Assembly: GCA_963931865.1 (NCBI GenBank)
Contig: OZ007506.1
Location: 124,001 to 188,000 of the forward strand
Length of the DNA stretch: 64,000 nucleotides
Origin: Axinella damicornis
Lineage: Eukaryota > Porifera > Demospongiae > Axinellida > Axinellidae
Direction: 5' to 3'
Under the pieces are notes generated by a model. The model worked only from the letters and a program-made list of their open reading frames with translations, did not search any database and was not told the DNA's origin. Within the stretch, counting starts at the first letter, position 1. The number at the start of each line of letters is the position of its first letter. Shown here piece after piece: positions 11,189 through 21,506 of the stretch. The position numbers and the translations under genes are program-made.

Positions 11189-14100
11189 CTGTAAGGCTTA
11201 CTGACGCTGGTCTTGTACTGCTGAAAGAAGTTCTCCTCCACACCAAGTGCAGCGACCGTGCGAATGTTTTCAATAGAGTCAACAGCAATCTGAAGAATGC
11301 AAATGTCCCTTGAGCAGTTTGAAACTAACATTATAAGTTGTACCCAAATGTCTCACCTTCCCTGAATCCTCCAAAGCCTTCTTGTTTTTACTAGCATGTC
11401 CAGTCAGGGCCTTGTGCTGCAGCAGTCCCGCAACGACCAGGATGGGAACCACCGCAAGGATCACAAGTGTCATCAGCCAAGAGTACCCAAACGCAATCCC
11501 CAGAGCAAACAACATCCCAATAGTGGTTTCAATGAGCGTACCCAACCGGCTACCTGTGGCCTGCGGGACGAGAAGAGGATATTACTTGTAGAGAGGGTCA
11601 GCTGAAAAATGAGACTGTCACTCAAACTGAGGGCCTTGCTTACCCCCTGGACCTGTCCAGCATCGTTGGAGAGCCTGGTGGTGAGTATGCCAGTGGAGTT
11701 CTTCTCATCATCAAACCAGCCGATCTCCTGCCTCACCATCGCCTTGAACGACCGTGAGCGCAGACGAGAAGTGAGCCTCTCCCCAGAAATTGTGAAAAAC
11801 ACCGTCTGTAGAAAGATATAAGTGCGTTAAACACAGCTTGACTTCAAATAAACCGACGTGCTGGTCTCACCTTGAGGAACACGCCGACACCAGAGACAAA
11901 CCCCAGCACGAGGAAGAGGCCAGCATACAGATTGATCTCGCTCTGAACCCGCTCCGGAGGGAGCCCAAATACTCCAACAATCTCTCCAAAGATGATGGCA
12001 AACGCAGGGAAGATGCAGCCATTGATGGCTGCACCAAACACTCCAAGTACAATCATCCACCACTCCTTCGCGTTGACTGCTATCACACGGGTCAGGGGCA
12101 CAACTGGCGTCTCCTTGTCCCACACTTCCTGCTGCTTTTCAGAGATCTGCCGCTTCAGATCTGGCTTTGCACCCACTGATGCCTGGTGCTGCACGCTGAC
12201 CTGGTGCTGCACACTAGCCTGGCGTTGTATACTAGCCTGGCGCTGTATACTGGCCTGGCGCTGCACTGCTCCAGCAGAACTCTCTGAGTCACGATCAGAG
12301 TGGTTCCTGTGACGGCGGGATCCACGCATTGAGAGCAACCGGCCAGCACCACCCTTGATGAACACCTCATCAGTGCCATAGGACTGAGGGAGAGGGGATA
12401 CAACATATCTTACATCGTCATGGCAACCATGTGCCAGGTGTCAGTTGTTACGGTAACCTATTTAAACCCTGCAGCATAGATGGGGGCCATCACTTGCTAC
12501 CATCCCTCAACAACATGGTACATACCTGGGCAGTGACCAGGTCATAGTACAGCCCTTGGCTGGCCATCAGCTCTGCATGGGTACCCATCTCCACCACCCG
12601 GCCATCCTCAATAGACGCAATCACATCAGCGGTTTGGATCGTAGAGAGGCGGTGAGCAATGACGATAGTTGTACGCCCTTCTCTGGCATGGTCCAGAGCT
12701 GACTGCACAATCGACTCACTCTGACTGTCCAGGGCAGATGTGGCCTCGTCCAGCAGGAGGATTTTGGGATCCCTCACAAGTGCTCGGGCGATTGCAACCC
12801 GCTGTTTCTGTCCCCCACTCAGCTGGGTACCCCTCTCCCCCACCAAGGTGTCGTAGCCGTTGGGAAGTTCAGAGATGAAGTCGTGGGCATTGGCATTCCG
12901 TGCGGCTGCCTCAATCTCCTCCATCGTGGCCCCCTCCTTCCCGTAGCGGATGTTCTCGGCAATGGTGGTGTCAAACAGCACAGGCTCCTGGCTCACCAGA
13001 CCAATGTTCCCACGAAGCCACTTCAGGTTCAGCGCTCGAACATCCTTCCCTCCAACCAGGATCTGGGAGTGGGAGAAGGGATGAGTGGGAGGGTGAGTGG
13101 TGCCGGGGGGAGGAGGAGGAGGGGATGTACCTACCTCTCCTTCTTTCACATCATAGAACCTCTGCAGCAGTTGGACCACGGTACTCTTGCCACACCCACT
13201 GGGACCCACCAGGGCCACCGTCTGGCCAACCTTCACTTTCAGGCTCACGTTGTCTAAAACCTACAACCAATCACAGCAGCCGTAAGGTACTGGAGCTACC
13301 ATACAAGGCCAGCGGTATCATTGTACCTTCACATCAGGTCTGGTAGGGTAGTTGAAGCAGACGTTGTTGAACTGAATGGTACTCTCAGACTTCTCAGGGA
13401 CAAGGCCTTCATCTGAGGAAGCATCGATGGTGGGTTGCTGGGAGTAGAGGAGAGAGAGTCAGTCACTGAGAGGCTGGCTTTGTGAAGCGAAGAAGCTCTA
13501 CTCCAACCACATTTAGCTGCTCTTACTCTGCTAATAATCTCAAAGATGGCACCAGCAGAGCCAGCCGCGGTCAGCAGGTTCTCCAGGTTGGGGAAAGCCT
13601 GGCCCAGGGAGAAGGCTGCGATGACGACGTTGAAGAACACCTGGGAAAGAGGCAAGACAAGCATTGAAAAATAGCTACAGTACCGGAGTAGTTTTCTAAG
13701 CTCGCTTCTGATTGGTTCACTTAGGTCACTTACGTCATACAGTGCATACTTAGGGTATATTATGGCAGGTTAGGGTGTGGTTTATATTGTTATATTAGCC
13801 AATAGAATTGAAGCTTTGAAAACCACTCCGGGATGGCTCAAAAATAGAGCAGGTGCACTTCACTGACAGTGGAGCACTCACCGTGAGCACGTCTCCCCCC
13901 TGCACACCTTGCTCAGCAATGAGGTAGCCACCGAACCTGGGGCAGGGAGGGGCATATCCATTAGGACTGCATCCAATGCCAGGAACAGAGCCGGGCCTGT
14001 CTTACCAGAAGCCTACAGCATACACTCCAAAGAGAAGGAAAAATATTGCAGCCACACTGGCTCCCACCGACACGCCCTTCTTGGCACCGAGAACTGCCGC

Positions 14101-14579
14101 ATCCTTCAGCTTCTGGTTATACCTGCAAGAGACAGAGTAGTCAGTAGAGGCTCACACCCACGACTCGTATCCACTACCTTACACACCCCAGGCACCAGAA
14201 CTTACCGCTTTATCTCCCTGCGTTCACCCCCAAAGGTAGCTACCGTTCGGATGGAAGAAAGGACCTCCTCGGCCACCGCCCCAGCAGATGCGTACTCCTT
14301 CTGCTCCTTGCTGGTGAATGCTGCTGTCAGCTGCGGAGGGAACAAGCACAATCACTCAGCCCTCTCCACCCCAGTGTTCACCCACGGTCCTCTCCACCCC
14401 AATTTTCACGAACGGTCCCCCCCCCCCCCCAGCGTTCACCCACAGCCCTCTCTCCCCCAGTGTTCACCCACGACCCTCTCTCCCCCAGTGTTCACCCATG
14501 GCCCTCTCCACCCCAGTGTTCACCCACAGCCCACCCCCACCCCCCCACCCCCCCCCCCCCCAGTGTTCACCCATGCATG

Positions 14580-14623
<44 letters not shown>

Positions 14624-16138
14624 ACAGCCCTCTCCACCCCATTGTTCACCCACGGCCCTCTCCTACCTTGCCCAGCACAGCTCCAGCAATGGCCATGAAG
14701 GGTGTGAACCCAAGCAGCAGAAGGGTTAGCCTCCAATCCCGGACAAAGCCAATGGCAAACCCAGCAAAGAAGGTAGTGATCCACTGCAGGAAGATGGCCA
14801 GCTTGTCCCCAATACCAGCGTGGATCTTGTTGATGTCACTGTGGAGGGTGGGGGACGAGAGGAGACAGATGTCAACACAGAGTACACAATCAGCTCCTGT
14901 AGTGAGAACTATCTGCAGTAGGATAATCAAATGCACCATCGCAGTCTTATTTCTTACTCGGACAATCTGCTACTGAGCTCTCCACTGGGGTTGGCATCAA
15001 ACCATCCAATCTCCTGTCGCAGGATTGCCTGGTAGAAACGCAGCCTGATCTTGTGCACCTGTCGATTCGCAGCCGTTTCAAAGAGCGAGATCTGAAAGTA
15101 GGCAACGATGAACACTCCCACTCCAATCCCAACGAAGATCAGGATTTGCGTATTGATCTGACGCAGGAATCCATCATTCAGAAGGCAGTTGAAAGTGGAG
15201 TTGACGAAAAACATTGCTGGGGAGGTAAAGTTACAGTTGGGAAACGGTATTGCACAGTCCGCCGGCATTCCACAGTCCACCCCAACGGTACTGGAGAGGT
15301 TGGCAATTAGCGCGGCAGTGGCGAACTGATTGATCAGGGTGTTGGTGAGCTGGCCAAAATACAGCATGAGCAGAGGCAGGGCGACACCGTGTGCAATGGC
15401 TCCACAGGTGCCAATCAGCATGATCAGCCAGTCAAACCAGGTGGCAAAGCGGAACTGTGGAGAGAGGGGTAGCAGTTGATCAGTTGGTGCACAGACACAG
15501 TTGCACACGAAAAGCAGTCCAAGTGTGCATGTTCTAGTGTCACAAGCAAACGATGGGGAATGAGGTTGTGAAGTATCACCTCCCAAGGTGCCATTCACTG
15601 ACTGCAGTGAAGCCAGTCTAGTGCCCTCTCCCTAGTCTCACAGTTTGCTGGTGACAAATACTCAAACAGAACTAGCACACTAAAACACTCATACTAAAAT
15701 GCTAAACGTTTCAAGCAGCAAACCACTTGTGGTTGCCGTTAGCATGTGCACGCGAGCCTTCAGACTCTGTTGAGTGCTCCAGTGGCTGAAACACTTTCTG
15801 CTCTTGAGCCGCACTCACCAGTTTGATCAAATTTGAAGGTTTTGGTGTCGCTTTCTTTTCTTTCTCTTCCTCCACCTCATTCTCCCTGCAGGACGCAATG
15901 CAAGATGAAGACAGCCATGAGAGCAAAGGTGACTGGCTGGTTCACTCAACACAGCAGTGCAATTAGCTAATGTCACTCACTTCTCTGCCACACCGCCATT
16001 CTGATCAATCTTCTGTGGCTCAAGGGCTTCAGCTGCCTTATCCTTGGCTGACTGGGGGACGGGGGTCGGGGCGGGGGTAGGGGTAGACCCGGAGTCCCCA
16101 AACACCATCTGGGCCTGCTGGGATTCCAGCTCTGACAT
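11189..16138 (-). CDS. ABC transporter subfamily B, P-glycoprotein-type (gene B), 3' end lost at the gap
   Basis: Fifteen exons on the minus strand: 16138-15981 (ATG at 16138), 15885-15819, 15454-14958, 14838-14667, 14330-14206, 14122-14006, 13936-13882, 13640-13527, 13437-13327, 13260-13135, 13062-12526, 12383-11871, 11805-11644, 11560-11357 and 11289-11189. They give 1019 residues: a charged N-terminal tail ([12 protein letters not shown]), TMD1, NBD1 with [17 protein letters not shown] and DEATSALD, a linker, and most of TMD2. Exon sizes and phases equal those of gene A, so the genes are tandem duplicates. The start follows an acceptor-like CTGCAG, suggesting an intron in the 5' UTR. The linker (12383-11871) has repeated [18 protein letters not shown] units, possible basophilic kinase targets. 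One TMD2 exon of gene A is split by an extra intron here (11356-11290). NBD2 is not in the known sequence. Confidence 0.85.
13683..13831. mobile_element. 149-bp MITE with CCGGAGTAGTTTTC ends
   Basis: CCGGAGTAGTTTTCTAAGC at the left is inverted at the right as GCTTTGAAAACCACTCCGG, and the inversion continues into TTGG. It sits in an ABCB gene B intron. No clear target duplication was seen. Confidence 0.6.
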
Positions 16139-16585
16139 CTGCACAGCAAGAAGAATAGCAGATGGTAGTTTGCGCACAGAAACAACCGGTCGTGTGGAGG
16201 ACACGTACCCCGCACTTGTTGAGTGCAATGGCTCACTTTGTGAACAGCAACGGTACAACACTAAGAAACGCATGTGCTAATTTGACCATCATGTGTGATT
16301 TTGAACCAAGAAACCGGTAATAGGTAGTAGCTGAAATAATAGCGAAAAGAACTGCCTTGACCGCTATCAGGTACAGAAACTTCCCCCTATGATTGTTTTG
16401 TGTTGAGTATGACATCTGTAAATGCTTTGCTGACAGACACAAAAGCATTCCTTTACCTCTGCTACACGCAACGGGTAAATATGGTGCAGAGTTCAGGCAT
16501 AGACTAGCGAGATTCCAATACTGAAGAAACAGTCTCGCGCCCTCGTGGGCAGTGCCTAGAAGTGATGTGCATGTGGAGACCATGA

Positions 16586-16713
16586 TAGTCTCGTGAGACA
16601 GCCCCCTAGCTAGCTAGGTAGCTATGGGCTAGCTATGGATAATGCACACTGTATTATCCATGGCGCTAGCTACCGTCTTTCGAGGCCTGTAACGGGGATG
16701 GCTCGCGAGACTA
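16586..16713. mobile_element. Foldback element with TAGTCTCG...CGAGACTA ends
   Basis: TAGTCTCGTGAGACAGCC at the left pairs with GGCTCGCGAGACTA at the right. An inner palindrome ATGGATAAT...ATTATCCAT sits at the centre. It is about 128 bp, consistent with a MITE. Confidence 0.6.
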
Positions 16714-17140
16714 TTAACTTCTGGCCCGCAGGTTCTTTATGGAGGATAAAGGTTGCAGAATAGCAATTCAAATGGCAGATCGCATGGTGGTTCATAAAGG
16801 TCACATGATCTCACCAAAAAACATACCTCGGATCGGAACAAGTGATTCCTTTCGCTTCGTTCGCTCTGTCACACTGTGCGAACACTGCGCAGTTGACCCA
16901 AAGTATTTTATACTGCAAATCGAGATCGCCACTACAAGTTTGGACGGCTTGGTCTTCACGCTGCCTTATATACGGTGCCGTTGCAGATCTGCTCGCCCAC
17001 GCAATCATTATAATTATTGAGCTACTTGTTTCCTGTGCTGCGATTTCATCAGCTAAAAAGGTCGACAATAATAAGCGAGCGCAAGAGCAGCAGCCGCCGC
17101 GCCGGCGACTATAGCTAGCTAGCTCGGCTGAGAACCTTTT

Positions 17141-17151
17141 ACGCATGCGCA
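17141..17151 (-). promoter_or_regulatory. NRF-1-like palindrome ACGCATGCGCA
   Basis: On the minus strand this reads TGCGCATGCGT, identical to the site at 880-890. It lies 97 bp upstream of the start codon at 17248 in the divergent promoter region. Confidence 0.35.
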
Positions 17152-17247
17152 ATAGTTAAGGCGTTTGAGACGCGCAAAATGCTTCCATTGGCGTTTTGGA
17201 CGTCCATAGGAATAAATTTGCACTACTTTCTTCTGCAAACCACTGAC

Positions 17248-19851
17248 ATGATGGGTGTCCTCAAGGAGCACACTGCAGTGGGAAGGAGTGGAGCAAGCCA
17301 CTTCAGAAAACCTGTGACCAGGAGAGCAGCCGAAACAAGGTAGATCACAGATGATAACATATTATCTATGGGTACATTCACTTTCACAGTCATCTCCGAG
17401 ACCCTGAGGTGAATGCATTTTGAAAGATGTGTTCATGAGTGGCCCATAGATATTATGCACTCCTGCTGCATCGTGGCTTGGAACAAACTTTACTAGAATG
17501 ACTAGAAACATACATACCCCATTGGAAATGACTGCTGCTCTCAAGGTTCACAGCATGCTACAATCCACATCTCACAAATACCCTGTGTATTATAATGGAT
17601 GGTCAAGTACCTAACCAACCATACACACACACACATGTATACCAACAGACCTCGCTCTACCAAGCTGTTTACCAGGCAGAGCAGGTACCTGTGCAACCTC
17701 CCCAGTTACACAGAGGACTACGGGCCGAAACCTCTGGTGGCCACCCCCTGCGTCCGCTCTGGAACGTCCTCTGGGAACAGGCGAAACAACCCACATCCAT
17801 CTGAGGTTAGCATTTTATCCATATATGGAAGAAATACAGTTATCCATGCTTAACCCTTTAAGCCCCATTGACGTCTATAGGCGTCATTTTGACCCTATGC
17901 ACTCATAGGGCTTCTCGTCAGTCCAAAAAGAGACCACAAAGTCTTCAGAGGGCCTAGGGACAATTTTGAGGGACGAACCCCAAAATTTGGTCAGATTTCG
18001 GCGCGCCCTCCCCACTAAACGAAAGGCAGGGGGGGTTCGAAAGGGGGGGCAGGGGCCCCCCCTTCGCATGTCGTGGGCGTTTTTTGATTTTAATGAGATT
18101 CATTGGCCCGAGGATTTTTGATTCTAATGATATTCATAGACCCCACCCAGGGCCTCAAGAAAACATGCAAATTGGTGGTGTAAGGTGTGCCATCAGTCAG
18201 ATCTGGCCCAAGTTTAGGGAAATGCTGGGCGAAAATCCGGCTGACATCCACCTTTGACCTCCGATTGCTGGCCTTGTGGGGGGTCATGAATATCATTAAC
18301 GGTATTGCCAGAGGGGTCTCTCCATGTGTGCGGGCCCCACCAAGTTTGGCCGCTGAGGAGCGAATGCTGTGGGAGAGGAGTACCTACGAAAGTGGTGTGC
18401 GCTGAATGCATGAAAATGTGTTGTCTTGGTGGGAAGAATTCGGTGGTTAAAGGGTTAAGGGTATAAATAGCACAATGGCTTACATCATTATTTATCTTCC
18501 CACAATGTTACATGTACATGCTAATTTTGTTGTGTTGTCTGTTGTAATTAGTAGATCGGTGAGATCTAGGGACAGGCCCATTATTCTAAGTCCTATTATT
18601 CTATTCCTTAATTCCCCTGTTTTTATCCTATTATTCCTACAAATATTCCACTTCAATTAACAGAATTTTACAAACATTTCCGCTTTCGGGCTATTTGCTT
18701 TCGGGCTAATTCCGAGTGCATCTAACAAACTTGGATGACTTTCAGACTCTCCACTCCCTCCAGTTAGATCACTCATCACACAGGTCTCGCCACTAGACTC
18801 CGGCTAAGGCTCAGTGCCACTAGTACTACCTCAGGCTGCCATTTTAGTACTGATGATCGTGCGCACACGGTTAATCACATGATGCATTGCAATGCAATTC
18901 GTGCCTATTATTCTCGCATTATTCCCATTCCAAAATTTCCCCTATTATTCCGAAAGAAATTCCTGCATAATGTGCATGTCCCTAGTGAGATCACAGGTGT
19001 GTGCTGTGATTAACAAGTGTAGCAAGTATATACCAGGCCCGCCCAACATGTATATACCATTTAACAAAGACAATGAGTGATTTTGAGGAGGGAGTTAGTG
19101 TCCAACAAAGCCTATCCATCCCACTTCTGCCATAATGAATACCTGGTTGTACTGTGGCCACTAGACAGCTGCTATAGCCTCACTCCTATGCTCTTGTGCG
19201 GCCCAACGTGCCAGCAGAATGGGGGCAGACAGCTGGAAATAGAGGTGTGTTGTGCAGACAAAGTATGTAGATATTAAAGAACGGTGGAGTTGAATGGATA
19301 AACCATACCAGAGACTGACAGCTGCTTAGAACAAACTGAACGCTTTCACTGTTCATTCGTTTGTTAGTTCAACGCCATTATGTTTTCTACATGGATCCCA
19401 TGGTTTCAGTTAGTAAACCACTCAGCCAAAAGAATATACATGCAGAATAGTGAGCAATTTAGCACCAAACAAAACTAGGTGCAGATTGGGCTCAGGCCTA
19501 TTGTGTGGGGGCGGAGGTGACGCTGACAAGAGCCAGAGAACGAGCAGCTATATAGAGCTATCCAACAGACTGTTCAACAGAAGGTTGACCAATTAAACAG
19601 CTCCTTGACAGGATTGTTGCTATAGATAGCCATATATGGTGTACAGCATTCTGCAAAGGGAGAATTTTAATTCTTGCTATACAATTACCAAATCCTTCTC
19701 CCCTGCAGGCCTTCATGGTGTGGAGACTCTCATCACGCTTCCCTCCACTCACAGAGGGACGAATGGCCACCGCCAACCTCAGACCCGAGGAACTGCTTGC
19801 ACAACAGAAACTCAAGTCCACCTACCAGGATGACTACACCGGCATGCAGCA

Positions 19852-19891
<40 letters not shown>

Positions 19892-19902
19892 GTGTGCGTG
19901 TG

Positions 19903-19934
<32 letters not shown>

Positions 19935-20473
19935 CGTGTGTGTGTGTGTGTCTGTGTGTGTGTGTGCATGCACTGTGTGTGTGCAGTGCGTGTGCATGCG
20001 AGAGTGTGTGTGTGTGTACATGTGAGTTGTGTGGTATACCACTCATGCATAACCTAAACTAGTTCTCTTCAGGCTAGCTCTCCCCCCTCCTCCCCCCAAC
20101 CACAGGAGAACTGCTTCCAGCCAGGTCCTCTCCCCCTGGCAAGTGGCCCTCCTACAGCCTGACCTCCTCCATGCGCAGGGCCTACCGGGCTCCTCGGAAG
20201 AGCACACACCTGCAGGGAAACACCACACGCTACGGCTGCAGCGAGGGGATTGTGAGGCCAGCGTGTGGAGTGGTGCCCACCCTCCACCCCACACCGCTCC
20301 ACACCTCCAACCAGACTTGGTACAACTCCCAGTTTGGGCCCAGGAGCAGGACTCACCTCCCCCCAATCCACCCCACTCTCCCTTGCAGGTGCAGCTTACA
20401 GCCACCAGGAGCAGAGGGAGAGTTCACCCACCACCCTGCCACATGGCTATCTGCCTGGTCTGGCCCCATGTAA
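17248..20473 (+). CDS. Unrecognised protein, 253 aa, four exons
   Basis: Exons are 17248-17339, 17649-17805, 19709-19853 and 20106-20473 (TAA). Phases 2, 0 and 1 fit exactly and total 762 coding bases. A second ATG follows at once at 17251. The product is basic and rich in Arg, Ser, Pro and Thr with no membrane segment. Its order is MMGVLKEHTAVGRSGASHF, then NLPSYTEDYGPKP, then RNNPHPSEAFMVWRLSSR across the exon 2/3 junction, then LRPEELLAQQKLKSTYQDDY, then WPSYSLTSSMRRAYRAPRKS and HTSNQTWYNSQFG. Short Tyr/Pro motifs and SNQTW recall small proteins that bind ciliary microtubules, but I could not place it in a named family. The last exon could splice earlier than the stop used here. Intron 2 carries a piggyBac-type element and intron 3 a long TG repeat. 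Confidence 0.65.
17850..18458. mobile_element. Non-autonomous piggyBac-type element, 609 bp
   Basis: The left end is TTAACCCTTTAA and the right end is TTAAAGGGTTAA. This fits the piggyBac layout of a TTAA target duplication followed by CCC...GGG terminal repeats. The interior has no long open frame and no transposase. It lies in intron 2 of the 253-residue gene. Confidence 0.65.
19854..20032 (+). repeat. TG microsatellite with GC and CA interruptions
   Basis: A (TG)n tract begins directly at the donor of exon 3 of the 253-residue gene, so that the donor GTGTGT is itself the first repeat unit. Confidence 0.85.
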
Positions 20474-21506
20474 CACATCTACTGCAAGCCAAAGACGTGA
20501 ACATGTTTGGACAAGTCTTCCACACATCCTGTACAGTGAAATCATTTTAAAACCTCTTACATGAACTGTACACACATAACCTGACCTCTGTTACTATTGT
20601 TACTGCAGACATGATGTCATAATGACATAATAGCCATACTATATTTAACTGCAGATAGCCAACGTTTATGGGGCGGAAATACCACAATGTACAAACAGCA
20701 GTGCACTTTGATCTAACAGGTATTCATGCCTCATTAATGGCGGTCACTAATAATAGAATTCCTAACCTTATTAGGAAATCCATAGTGGACCATTATCAAA
20801 TCAGCTGCAGCCAACTGCCCGCCATCTCTGTTGTGTTGCTAGGCAAGCCTGCATTGCAAGGCTCTTTTCAATGCCAGGTGGGAGGGGAGAGTTGTCTTCA
20901 CTGCTCCAAAACGATCACGATCGGCCCAGAAGCTCACTGTAATTCGTCAATTGCAAGTACGTATAACAAGCTGGGTGATCTGATGTGGAGGTTGCTTAAG
21001 CCATGATGATCGGGATCATTTTAGGAACTCTCCCCATCCACCTGGCATTAATTTTGTGGGGTACAGAGGTCGACCGTCGGTCATGCATACGTGGACCAAG
21101 TCAAGGATTAAGTGGAAAGAATGACACGGGATCGCTCTGTAGAGTAGTACATGCAGTGATGGTACAGTAAGGGCTGGGACACTATTCCCAGTGCTGTTCT
21201 CTCCACCTGATCCACGGGCCGCAGTGTAGATACACAGTTTACACACGGTGGATCCTTGACTCTAACACAATCCTTGGTCAACCCAAACACCCTTGGTGTG
21301 CACATACTGTGAATATGATCAGATAAGAGTCACAACAGACAGAACAACACAAACAATTGTGTTACTGTGCAAAGCATGTCAACATGATCACTATAATTAT
21401 TGCTTAAGGCCCTCGTCAGCAGCAATGATGGCAGAACGCTTGGGTTGTTGTTCCGCTATGAATAACCGAGCCTCCATTGCATGATGAGTGGATGCAAGTA
21501 CCGTTG
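20474..21506. other. Convergent intergenic region, no gene recognised
   Basis: It lies between the stop of the 253-residue gene and the stop of CCDC103. A 112-codon open frame at 20668-21006 shows no family features, no splice partner and no favoured codon use, and I do not call it a gene. Confidence 0.5.

Larger units (their letters stand above)
16139..17247. other. Divergent promoter region between ABCB gene B and the 253-residue gene
   Basis: About 1.1 kb separates the two start codons. It holds the foldback element at 16586-16713, a GCTAGCTA-rich patch, an NRF-1-like site at 17141-17151 and probably a 5' UTR exon of ABCB gene B, since the ATG at 16138 is preceded by an acceptor. No coding exon was recognised. 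Confidence 0.5.

Noticed and set aside
20668..21006. 112-codon open frame
   Set aside because: No homology that I recognise, no splice partners and no promoter context. Length is within chance.
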